Made by a program: the position numbers and the translations under genes. The notes under the pieces are model-generated. The model was not told where the DNA came from. It did not search any database and saw only the letters and a list, made by a program, of their open reading frames with translations. 64,000 nt of DNA from contig OV121089.1 in NCBI GenBank assembly GCA_921293015.1, forward strand, positions 39,914,520 to 39,978,519, in the 5' to 3' direction. The first letter of the stretch is position 1, and every line of letters begins with the position of its first letter. The stretch comes from Phorcus lineatus. Taxonomy: Eukaryota > Mollusca > Gastropoda > Trochida > Trochidae. Of this stretch, positions 1-11,600 are shown piece by piece.

Positions 1-1204
1 AAGGATCTATTTATTATTGGACGAAAAACCTTTAACGCAAAACAATGATAAAAGAGGGGTAAATTTATCGTCATTGACTTTTTAAAAAACAGCATCCATG
101 TTAGCATTTCATTTTCAGTTTTATTGTGCCAAGTAGACCTGTGTATCGTGGCCTCAGTGGCGAGACGATATATCCTGATTCCAGTTTTATTAGGCGAGAC
201 AATATATCATTGAAGCATTTCAAAGGAACCTGCAAGACGAAAATCATCACGATACAGTAGTTGCGATAGAATACGTTTCCCCGATGCTCTATAGTTATGA
301 AAAAAGAATATATAGGACATAGAAAAGTAATGTTTTTCTTAGATACCAAACTGTCATTAACATTACATGAAGGGAAATCGCAAAATTAGAGAGGTTGAAA
401 AATTGAAGATAAAATATTACAAATATCATAAATGTTCTGTTTGTGTGATCACTCTTATCTCAGAAATAGAGAGTTATTTGATTGTAACATATTATGTTAT
501 ATTGTCTCTTATGGCAATACATGGATGTATCATGGACCCTCAATTATATAAATATCCTGATATATTGTCTAAACATGTTTTGTATTGATGCACTCGTATC
601 GCGCAGTAGACGATGCAAACATCGATACTATCGATGAATCATTACACCACTAGTGCCAAGGTACTTCAATTTATCGACACTTTCAACATTAAGTCAATTT
701 CCATTTATACATAATGGGTTGTAATGTTTTATTTGTTCCTGAAATTGAAATTCTTTTTATTTCATTTTCATTATTATGAAATTGTTCTCTCAACAAGTCA
801 CACAATACTTGACACTATCTCTGTAAGGAAGTTAATTTTTTTGAGTGAGTCCTACTAGCACGGAAAATAATTCAGTATTGCACACTTTCCATCAAAGCCG
901 ACAGAACAATGACTTTCTGGTAGCGTTTTGGTATTAGTAAAACTGAAGCCAGTTAACATAACGTTTGGCTATGTAAGAAAAGTACTTAATACATTATCCT
1001 TATTGTTTTTTGTAAATCTTTGTTTAAGTAAGGTTTCTCTATATAACAAATCTAAAGATCATTAATTTTGTCATAGTGTTTGCTATTGAGATCGATAATC
1101 ACGTAAAATGTTACGTGAAACTACACTTTTTTTTTATAAGAATCAGGCAAGCAATCTACACTATGTTTTCTTTACCACATCAATGCATCAAGGTACAAAC
1201 ATCA

Positions 1205-1315
1205 AACATCAAGACCTCATTTCACAAAGCAACCTTAACTCCCATACTTTAACATTGCACTAAGGTTACCCTAAGAACTTACGATCACTTTAGGGCTTTG
1301 TGAAAACAGGCCCAG
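1205..1315. mobile_element. MITE-like palindromic repeat
   Basis: An imperfect inverted repeat has CACAAAGC near 1214 and GCTTTGTG near 1294 as opposing arms, with AAGGTTA-type sequence between. The same repeat is at about 46485-46575 in unit D. The homologous positions in units B (about 15960) and C lack it, so it inserted in an ancestor of A and D only. Short non-coding palindromes of this kind behave as non-autonomous DNA transposons. No clear target-site duplication was identified. Confidence 0.5.
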
Positions 1316-1680
1316 TGCTTGTTGTCATTTTCTTTGCAGGTGTGCTTCATTATTTTAACGTTATCTACAATAGTTTATCAAATCTTTTAGTCTTGGTGAT
1401 ATCTCGGATCAGCAAGAGAGTGGTTTTCAATTTGATTGCAAATTTAGTGACATTCACTATTATAAAATCAAAGCTTGTGCTTATTGTCACTTGGGTGAAT
1501 CCACTTATGAGCAGGGCAAAACCAAAGCTAAAAAGTAAGGTGTTTGGAAAAAAAATTGATTAAGTTTATTTGAATCAGGACGTAGATATACTGAATAAGA
1601 AAAAAACTAGTAACCGACGAAACGATACCACGTCAAATTAGACTGTGATGTAACAGATGTAATCATGCAAATACAAATGT

Positions 1681-1800
1681 TGATGACGCGACTAGCCCAT
1701 CTTACTAATTGGTCAAATGCAAACATGCACGTCAAGTGAAAGCTGCAATTATATACATATGTTACGTATGCACGAGTCGTCCTATTTGCTGACGACACTT
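1681..1800 (+). promoter_or_regulatory. Conserved distal promoter-like module, unit A
   Basis: This roughly 120-bp block is retained in all four units (B 16321-16440, C 31630-31750, D 46945-47065) while the flanks have diverged more. It contains in order TGATGACG (CRE-like), ATTGGTCAAATGCAAAC (inverted CCAAT box overlapping an octamer-like ATGCAAA) and TTATATACAT (TATA-like). It lies about 3.7 kb upstream of the gene A TATA box. It may be an enhancer, a promoter of an upstream exon or non-coding RNA, or a part of an old repeat; sequence alone cannot separate these. Confidence 0.35.
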
Positions 1801-2769
1801 CCATTTACGTATTTGTCAATGGTATTGATGAATGCCACTATATTTTGACTGCCTACTTGTTTTTAGAAAATAAAAAAAAACATTTGTACAAGACCTAGTT
1901 GTTTTCATAGAAAGTGATAGTACAGTTGTTGGCAAACTCATTTCAAACAGATATCGTGAAAATAATATTTTTTTCCACTTTGTTACCTGTATTATCATGT
2001 AATGACATAATGCCTCCGTCTGGGATGCTGTAATTACGAAATGCTTTCGTTTCCGTGCCATAACTCAAACACTGTTCAATGTTCTTTGTTCTTTGACGAA
2101 ATCTATCCAGAATTATGTGATGAAACGAACCCTTTCCAAATCTGTTAACTTTAAGTATCATTTTACGAAACATGGTGCATGGCTCGACCGAGTGCCTTAT
2201 TGTGTCCTTTGTTTCTTTGGTTGTTCTATGTTTTTATTTCTGCTTTTCTGAAACAGTTTGAACCAGGTGCATATGGGAGCACCTTTTCCGTCCTCTGTCT
2301 GAAAATCTATGCAGTTTTATTTTTTGAGACTTGGTATGTGGTTAGATCTAGTGTTGAAGTCTTGCGTATTCGTACTTTATTTATTCTAAAATTTTACAAT
2401 TTGAACTTGCATAACTGGCGTATATTTTCATTATGCAAAGGTTTGGTTTAAAGTTGAGACAGGAGTTATCTATGTAAATATGTACACTGTGTCACTATGA
2501 GTGGGACTTAGTAACATAGTAACTTCCCCTTTGACAAAATAATCCAATTTTTTTGCAAAACTATAAGTCTGCCATACATATTACCCACATTGGAATGCAC
2601 TCAAAATGATACGAATCGAAATATCTATATGGACAAAAAAGTTTTTGGTAAAAGGTTTTCTCCATCCTTATCATTTCAATTTCTATAATGCCCCCTAAAG
2701 AAGTAATCCGAATTAGTTGAAATTCATTAGTATCCGGGCATAACTCCACAGAGCGTTGATACCCAATAA

Positions 2770-4250
2770 CATAGTTCATATTTTCAGTATTTAAAGATTG
2801 TTATCACACCTGGGATAACAATAAGATTGCTCTACATTCCATGCATGAGCGATTACATTCAGATGCACTCCGTACAATATGTCGCCCATTTCAAACCACA
2901 AGTTATCCCCTGCTAAACCACGAAGTTCAAGAAAAGCTAAATCAAACAGTAAATTTGAACAAGATGAATAATGTTCTAACACCAGACAGAATCTGCAAAC
3001 TTGTTTTCTGAAAACAATCACTTCAATCTCCAAAACAAAACTTATTCAAAAACACTTAACTGTAGAAATTAAATATATGAACAATAGTTACACCTGACAC
3101 GATAAAAAAGTTGAATTCTTTACCTGATGTATTCTAAGAATCTAAGACTTGAACAAAACCTAATGTCAGTGAAGTACAAATTGGACACATTTGCTTACAC
3201 TTCTTCCAAATGCACTACCATGGAAGTATTGTTCCTATTGACGTTATAATACAAGTTTGTTAGCCTTTGACGTCCATCATTTATCAGCTGTTTACATGCT
3301 GCCTCTGTATTTCTGTGTGTCTATTGCACCCGATCGTTATGTACGTCACTATTTATGAATTCACATATCTGGTCTAATATAAAATATAAGTATCAGCCAC
3401 TTGAAAACATATCTGTTTCTGACAATAGTGTAAGTCACTGCAGAGGATAATACAGTAAAACTCGCAGCAACCCTACTACACTGAAAATAAGTGTAGCATT
3501 GTTGTAGTTAAGTTGTGCTTTATAGAGGACCTTTTCTACATTAAAATCTTGGTTGTAAGTCGATATAATGCATACTTAATCCATTACATATTTGAACTAA
3601 ATTCTTTATATATTTTAACTCAAGATTTACATATTTGAAAATGATTCTTCACCTTTTTTAACTTAAGCCCGAGAAACCTTCGTATTTCCTCTGTGGGGAG
3701 AGAATGCTATCAAATGTAAACTTAATTCTTTTCATTTGCATCATATTTGAACTCCATTCCCTACATATTCAACAGATATATTTATATGTACTTCGTTCGT
3801 CAGATATTAGAAATTCGTTCTTTAGATATTTCAACTTCATTCTCAATGTATTTAACATTTTAGTGCAAAGGTCAACAAAATCGTAACAATATAAATCCAA
3901 ATAATATAAGGTAACATAAGGTAACAAAATCTATTGTACTTACCATTTACAATTAGAAGAATCTTTACAATTAAATGAATTCAAGATTAGAAGAATCTTG
4001 AAAATGATGTGTGCAGTTATTAGAGAAACTAGCTATGAAATAAATCTTCAAGGAAACGTCATTAGCAAATTAATTGTTAGCACAAAAATAACTCTTATTT
4101 TCCAAGTTAGTTTTTTGCCTGATCTAAATTTTAGATTTGAGTTTCAATTATTCATAACATTCGCATATACCCTTATCCGACGTATTGTTATTCAACTTCA
4201 AATACACCAGATACGATATCGTAACGGTTGATTTAACTCACAATTAGTAT
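2770..4250. repeat. Decayed repeat shared by units A, C and D
   Basis: Sections of this stretch recur at 32500-33540 in unit C and at 50160-50860 in unit D, where an internal part is deleted. The minus strand gives coding-looking but broken frames (for example 2791-3033), and I cannot assign them to a known family. The part at 4010-4250 matches C 33200-33440, which continues into the arm of the large inverted duplication there. It is most likely an old transposon or unit-specific intergenic DNA. Confidence 0.4.
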
Positions 4251-4359
4251 AGTTCAAACAAGAAAAGATTTGTTTTGATAAAAAAAACTTTGGATCCAAT
4301 GGGTTTTATTGATAAAGACTTCATGAAATGAATTGACAAATATTTCAAATAAAGTTGAA

Positions 4360-4800
4360 ATTTCCAGGCCTTTCTGTTCCTGGTGGCCAGTCCACATTAG
4401 TGGCACCCATCTTGTGGAGAGCTTGCTCATGTGAAGAAAAACTAATGTCCAATGTCTCATCTATGTGTTGAACGATCACACGTCTGTCTGCAAGCCACAT
4501 GTTGTGAACAGTATTAACTTGAACATCACTGGACCATTGTAGGTTCTTGGCCGACCAGACCTGGCATAATCTTCAACAGTCTTCCTCCCACGATTATATT
4601 CAGCAACCCACTTTGCAACTGTGGACAATGCAAGAGAGTCATCACCCAATGTATTGACCATGTCTTCATGAATTTCCCGGGCATACTTCCCTTCACTGAA
4701 CAAATGCTTGATGACTGCACGCCTATAAAAATCATTTATTTTTCAAGTTTCTTCACCCCTATGCATTTTGGGATACGACATCTCAAAACTAGTCTACAGA
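4360..4800 (-). pseudogene. Mariner-family transposase remnant (N-terminal part)
   Basis: Read on the minus strand from about 4785, the frames give the start of a mariner-like transposase: a PKMHRGEE-type N-terminus, then LFSEGKYAREIHEDM, the helix-turn-helix segment with STVAKWVAEYNRGR and the linker RSGRPRT. After a frameshift near 4540 comes MWLADRRVIVQHIDETLDIS and KMGATNVDWPPGTERPGNFN. The DDD/DDE catalytic half is absent, so it cannot transpose. It sits between the unit A repeat and the gene A promoter; comparable mariner remnants lie upstream of the B and C genes, while D lacks one. Confidence 0.75.
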
Positions 4801-5240
4801 TGGTTGCAATATTTTGTCACTAGCTTCAGAAAAGATTGCTTTCCATGTTATTGATAATTTAAAAGTAGTGGAATGTTAGATAATGCTTGTTTTGCGTAAT
4901 GTTTATATATCCTCGTGTATTGTAATTCCCTTACCATAAAAAAACACTCTTTGCTTAATTCAGTCTAGGGATCAGTGCCAATTTACATTCATCGGAAGGG
5001 TACGCAATGTAAATATAGCCGAACTACCAATTGTTCAACATTTACTTTTGTCATTTTGCATGAATAACAGATTGTTACTTTCTGATCTAAGAATCGCCAA
5101 CACAATCTTAGTTACATTTATTTAATATCTTAGACAAGTAAATCACTATATGAAATGTAAACGTGTTCTTATATAAAATCCTACTAAGATGCAATATGAA
5201 CCGGTTAAATGGTAGCATAGTATTTAATATGTTCTCCAAA

Positions 5241-5460
5241 ACTATCATTTTTTGACTAACCACTCGATAATCGCTTATACACATCTGTTGCAGTGTGAAA
5301 AACGGATGTTTTGATGTTTCATTATTTCTGTAATTAGGCTAAACCTACAATACTGTTGATTCAACTTTCCATCGCTGACACCTTTAATGTATATATTGCC
5401 GAAGTATCAGAAAATTCTACGGGATCCTCGTCTCAAACATACAGGTATCCGCAGAGACTG
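5241..5460 (+). promoter_or_regulatory. Promoter and non-coding first exon, BRICHOS copy A
   Basis: A TATA box (GTATATATT, 5389-5397) precedes a short 5'UTR exon of about 5420-5460 that ends at a consensus donor CTG|GTAAGC (5461). Upstream at 5241-5320 is a block conserved in all four copies, including CGATAATCGCTT and GTGAAAAACGGATGTTTTG. The 5'UTR exon carries a GGATCCTCG motif also kept in the four copies. The TSS was set from the usual 25-30 bp spacing and is approximate. Confidence 0.7.
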
Positions 5461-5628
5461 GTAAGCATATTTTATCAATTACTTTGATTACGATCTTTGC
5501 TTTTTCTCATGATGATTATTTTCAAGCCTAAGGATGATTAACCCCGTATTAAGGCAATTTATGTCATTCGAAATAAAAATTTCAGTACTTTCATCATTTG
5601 TCTTGCACCTGTTACTTTTGCAGCAACA

Positions 5629-8600
5629 ATGAACCTACTTTCGGCGTTCTTTTTGCTATCTTTGGTTGCGAATGCGATTTCCACTGAGGTAGGTTATCTG
5701 TTTTACGAAATGAAGTTTATAACACTGTTTATTATTCAATTTCAAAAACCAAACATTACCCCTCTGATTGATTTGCAAGATCAAATTTGTGCCATGCTTA
5801 ACACATCATGCATAAATATCGACACAAAGGTGAACAACTTACATGGGAATGGGCTTCATTCAAATTTAAACACATTAATACTCTAATATCTGTAAAAATG
5901 TAAACAAATTATGATTATGAAACTTGCTATAACAATCGAATTTGTTGAAATTTTTTAAAAGTGACTGGTTTGAATACCAAAAAGTACACAGGAGAAATTT
6001 TTTTTTTGTATTTATCTTCAAAGACAGTTGCTATTGCGTCCTTTAGTTTACCTGTCTTCTTAAGAATCTATCTACAACTGTATTACAGTTCAATCAATCG
6101 TTTTGTCAGTATTTAAAAGGCCATAGGCCTTGGTACATTCACGGTTACATCACACTATTAAAACATTTGTGTTTCCATTCTTTTGTCTAAAAGACAGACT
6201 GATTAAAATCGACCGTGTTCCGAGGAATAAAAGTTTCAAAATATTGTCTCTACCGAGATTCGAACTCTAATTGTCTAGGCTATCCTCTCCACAACTGTCT
6301 GACCGCAGCCTACTTTCCTTTTTACATTCCGTGTATGCCTCATTCCTGCTGTATAGTAAACAGTATTGTTCCATTTATGTCTTCTCTCTTGATCTTCTAT
6401 CTAAAGTGTCCCTTTTCGTCAATCTGAATTTTTACAATAATAATCGCTCCAAAAACTCCAGCTCCTACTTATGTAATAACAACTCGTTTGAAAGGTCTGA
6501 CTTCTCCACTTTGAGTGATTTATACTCTATTGTCGGGTCTATCCCTTTTGAAATCCGTTTCTCTGAAGCCTGACCTAACGTCCAATACATACATGTACAT
6601 ACAAAATTACAGATTTCCACTAATGAACACAATGAAGTCGACAGATTCACGTCTTAGTTCATATCCTTCAGAAAAACCTTCAACAGGACTATTGATGAAA
6701 GGATAGTGATATGGAGAGACTCACATAAACAAAACACTGTAACGGCGTTCATTCACATGTCGACTGGTAGGCATATGGTGGCATGTTTTCCATTTGTTTA
6801 ACTCTTCTTGGGAGGTAAACGATTTTTCAGTTGAAGTTCGCCAGGTATCTTAAGGTATCCCAATATTGCTGCATGTACAATTTCGGACACTTTGCAAACT
6901 TTGTGAGTCAGATAATTGTATCAACTAAGTGAACAGCCAGTTTAATTGTATGGTTTAAGAATCAAGTAATAATCCCATTTAGTTGAAGAGGTTTTTTTAG
7001 TACACCAATTATGTTGGTAACAATATTCCAATCTTTCCAAAGTAAATTAAAATTCATTTGTTGACGCCATTAAGAATTGTTGTGAGTAAAAGTATCTGCA
7101 CATTTGTATAGAATTTTCGTGCACATTTTTATGATATAACATGACCATTTCAAAACATATCTTATGGCACACGATAGAAGGGTTTCCATTAAAATCTTGG
7201 TAAGTATTTTATTATTTTAACTTGATAATTTCAAATAATTTAAGACAAGATATATCTCACAGTTTGGCTCTGTATCCTTCACTCCGGAGGATGGTATCAT
7301 ACTCCCGATGGAAATGGCACTCAACAATGACTCCTTGTTATCTATTCCCTCCAAACCGAAAAACTTCACAGAATGTTTTGATCAAACAATCAACTTTCAT
7401 GACTTTGACAAGGTGAGTTGAAATTAACTCGGTTGAAAACATATCCTTTCTAATCTAAAATTGCTTTCTAAGTTTTATTTTTGCAATTATATTTCTTCAG
7501 CGTTTCCATATGCTGCTCGCATTTATTTTGAAGTTATCCTGGAACATCTAGTCTACAATGTTAATGAATGAAGATGAATTAATCACATATTTCATTAGTT
7601 GATGATAAATCTAATTGGATGATTGACGTCAAATTAGTATTCAATAAACAAATGTCTTTTTTCATCCGAACGAATCGAAGGAAAGAAACACACAAATATA
7701 TAAATGAGATACAGATGTCCGTTATTGATTGTAATCAATGCTTTTGAATAGTAGAGTTTGAGTTCATATTGATCAGAAGAAAAATAAGTTTGCTGAGTGC
7801 TAAGTGACTAATTTCAAGAAATACAATCCTGGTGTCAAATGGGTTTTATGAGAAAGTATTGATGCGGCGAAAGGTAGTCATTATTAATTAAGTATAACAT
7901 TTGAGTGAATCAAAGTGTACTTGTGATTGTTTTCGTCAAAGGGACTGGTGGCATTAAAGGAAATTCAAGGGAAGAGATGTCTCGTAAGACCAACAAATGA
8001 AACCTTCGAGGAAAACAAGAAAATTTTGGACGCAGTAAAAAACGTGAGCGTATCTGTTAATGTAATCAAAACATAGGGCACTCTTTGATATGTTGTGTCT
8101 GAAATGTATCGTATGAATACATAATCTTTACATTAGTTGTAACCCAATATAATGGTTATGATAGTTAATGTTCTTTACTCGCTTGGAATCAGACATCTAG
8201 AAAAATCAATTTCCAACTGTTATAAAACACTTGGTACTATTACCTTTAAGCTAAAGATAATGTTTTTATTAAAACAGTGTCCATATGTCACAGGGTGAAA
8301 ATACCCTGAATCCGTTAGCCGGATCCCCTGCCGGATCCTCCGGATCCTCTCAACAATGGTATACTGGGATCCGTCGCCGGATCCCTCACCGGATCCGGGA
8401 TCCGGGCGGACACCGCCGGATCCCTTGCCGGATCCCCAGTAGATCAGAATACAGGGATCCGGCGCCGGATCCCTTACCGGATCCGGGATCCGGACGGACA
8501 CCACCGGATCCTCTTCCGGATTCTTAGTAGATAAGAATACTGGGATCCGGAGACGGACACCCTACCGGATCCTCTCCTTGTAGCGAAAGTAGGAATGTAG

Positions 8601-11600
8601 TTTAGAAAAATTAAGTTTTTTTAAAGTTAGGTAAGCTTTTGTCACAACAATACACCAAACATCTTTGACAGCTTTTACATATTCTTTACATGATATTGTC
8701 ATATAAAGGCCGTTTGCATTTATAAAGAAAAAATAAGTGTTGATATGTCTTTGTGAAAGATTGTTAGCCAAAGCTGACAAAGTCAAGTTTAAATGATAAT
8801 GTTTTGATGATTCGATTCAAATTGAAACACAATCTTCAGAAAAACACTATTTATTCGGAATCAGAATTTAAGGGGTTATTTCTTATCAAATTTTTTTTCC
8901 AAAATACTTTCTGAAATAACCATGGTAACGTATACTATTTAGCACCAATTGTCACGCTTGAATGCACACTCATCACACCTGTTGGTCAGTACACATATCA
9001 ACTTGCAAAATTAGGGTCTTACATAAGTGTTAATATTGTAAATGAATTCGCTTAGATAATATATCATAGATCACTTATAGTTATGATAAACTTTAGTACA
9101 CAAATTAAATAAAAAATAATTCTATTCAATGATTTCAAACATTTATTTACAAACGCACACACACTTAAATATATAACAAAAATCGTATAAACATATATAT
9201 CTATAAATCTGTATGCACCTGAGGGTAGTGTTTGTAGCTATTTCATGTGTGATTTTATTTAAACATATTTATACAAAACCAAGTATACACCTGAACAAAG
9301 GTAATTGCAAAATTGTCAGATTTCAGAAATTTATGAAACCCATTCTGTGAGTGAAATTATAACCGTATCTTACAGCGTATCAGGCGAGTTTTTTTATACC
9401 AGAAATTGAGGGGTCAAGGAGGGGGGTCACCTTATATACGAGGTCTATGTTTACGGTCCGTAATCATGTCGACCTGCCTAGCTATATACGTTATTGAAGG
9501 GGGGGGGGAGGGGGGGGGGGGGCTTATACACATAGGTCTATGTTTCAGGCCTAAACATTCTGAGGTTAGGTGACGATCCTCCAGCGGTGTCGGCCCGGGA
9601 CGCCTAAAACTTCTATTTCGGATGTACCGCGAAGAATAATTTTCAGTGCGGGAGAAAGTACCGTTTAGCCTAATCCTAAACCTTGCTTATCAAAACAGCG
9701 GGGGTAATTAAGGCATTCAATTGAGTTGATACATTTTATTAAGAAAACATGTTTTGCAAAAATAACAATTTTGAGAACTGTTTTTTCAATTGAGAAGAAA
9801 TAACTTATCAAGAAAAAATGTTTTGCAAAAATAATAATTTTGGGAACTTTTTTTTCAATTGAGAAGAGATAATTTATAAAGAAAGTGAGAATTTGAGAAC
9901 ACGTATTTTGTATATTGAGAAGATGTATTTTATATCTATATTTACGTTTATATATATACACATTGTGATGGCAAACGCACAGCTCAGAGTTCGCTTCGTT
10001 GAGTCCGTTCGTGGAGGAAGATCACTGTATTATGCTATGAAAAAGTTTCGTGACTAGTGGAGACAGATTGCAGTCAGCGACGTTGAACCACAACCATCCT
10101 GAACCTGATTTTAACTTCAAAGTTGATGAATTCAAGGCCAAGTTGATCCACCGTGCCAAGACGGAGATAGCAAACCTGAGAAAACATCCCAACGTAGTCC
10201 CCAACAGCCTCCTTCGACTCATACCTAGCTTCTCTGCTGTCAAGACAGGCATGTATCGACAACGTCATAACACCTTTGAACAACAGTGGCAACATGAGAA
10301 GTGTTTAAGTAAACCACTGTGTACATAATCTTGTCCTACTTGTTATTTGTTAGAGTTGTTAATTGTGTGCATTCAGCCGTTACATAGGTGACCATGTACC
10401 GCGACGCCTACGCTCATCGAAGCATGTCGGGTAGCCTTTTTAGGCTTCGCGGGCCATAACCCCTCCAGCCGAGAGAGACGCCTTGATGTCAATTCATCGG
10501 CAAAAAAACGTAATGACATTACTTTTATAAACATTACATATTAATTATGGAAATAAATTGTTTTCACACGTGGTCACCTTATACATTGTAATATACGGTA
10601 ATCTTCAAATAGGGTACTGGCTGTGGATGCATGAACCAAAAGTTGCCTAGTGATGAAATATGTTCAGTTTGATTGTTTAAGAGATGATTATAATTATGGT
10701 TCTTAAAAATTGTTATGAAAAAAGTTCTTGCAACTAGATTTGACAACATTTTCTAGATTCAGGAAAGCTCCTTTAATAATTTGTCCTTTGATTTCTGGAT
10801 GACAGGTTTTTTAAAAGGTAGTTTGCATCATATCTACAACATCATTTTGAAATTGGTAGGTCTTCAAGATTTATAATATATCTTGTCATTGAACGGCATT
10901 ATTATTTCAAAGAAAGAACTTATTATAAACAGTATATTTCACGTGTATGGGTTACAATTACTGCTATTACAATATTTCATGATGAATGGAAATGTTACAT
11001 TCATTTGGATAGTAATGAATTAACCCCCCCCCCCTCTCTCCACCGTCTCTCCTGCTACGGTTCGTTGAGCTCGTCTACCTGTCTCTTGTCTGATTGCCTG
11101 TAATTGTATGCAGGTGTTTTATGACCCCAAAATGCTTATAGGCGGGGAACTAACAAAAGGCGTATAATTACGCGGGACTACTTGAAGTCATCGGATTAAA
11201 TTGAAGGCACATACACACGTAAAATACTTACTGGTATAGACATTCCTTATATACATGACACTGTGTATTGACTAACCACCGGAGGTATCTAACCCTATGG
11301 TGGGGTACGAATACACATCCGCAAACATCCAACATAATGATTTGGGCGAAGAATTAGACTTACCTTACACTGTAAAACATAAGATTAATTTAAGAACTTT
11401 ATTATTTGAAAATCTTTCTATATTGTAACTAAAATAAGTTAAACACATATTATATATATCATTTATATTCATTCCTGCAATTCATACTCGTGATCGTTGA
11501 ACAAATTTACTATCGATTTCATGAAACAATCTATAAGTGAAGTACTTTGCTAAAATTTTATTATTAGTCTGATTGCTTTATTAAATAGAAAAACGAATTA

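Noticed and set aside
1607-1804. 65-aa minus-strand frame also open at 46872-47069
   Set aside because: Shared only because A and D are recent duplicates; it is broken in B and C, and the region looks regulatory.
2179-2451. 90-aa hydrophobic plus-strand frame
   Set aside because: Not open in the homologous part of unit D (about 47440-47730), so it is unlikely to be a gene.
8220-8527. Pro/Asp/Gly-rich frames (VRIPDPVRDPAPDP type), repeated at 13402-13662
   Set aside because: They arise from the GGATCC subrepeats of the TIRs, open on both strands because the motif is palindromic.
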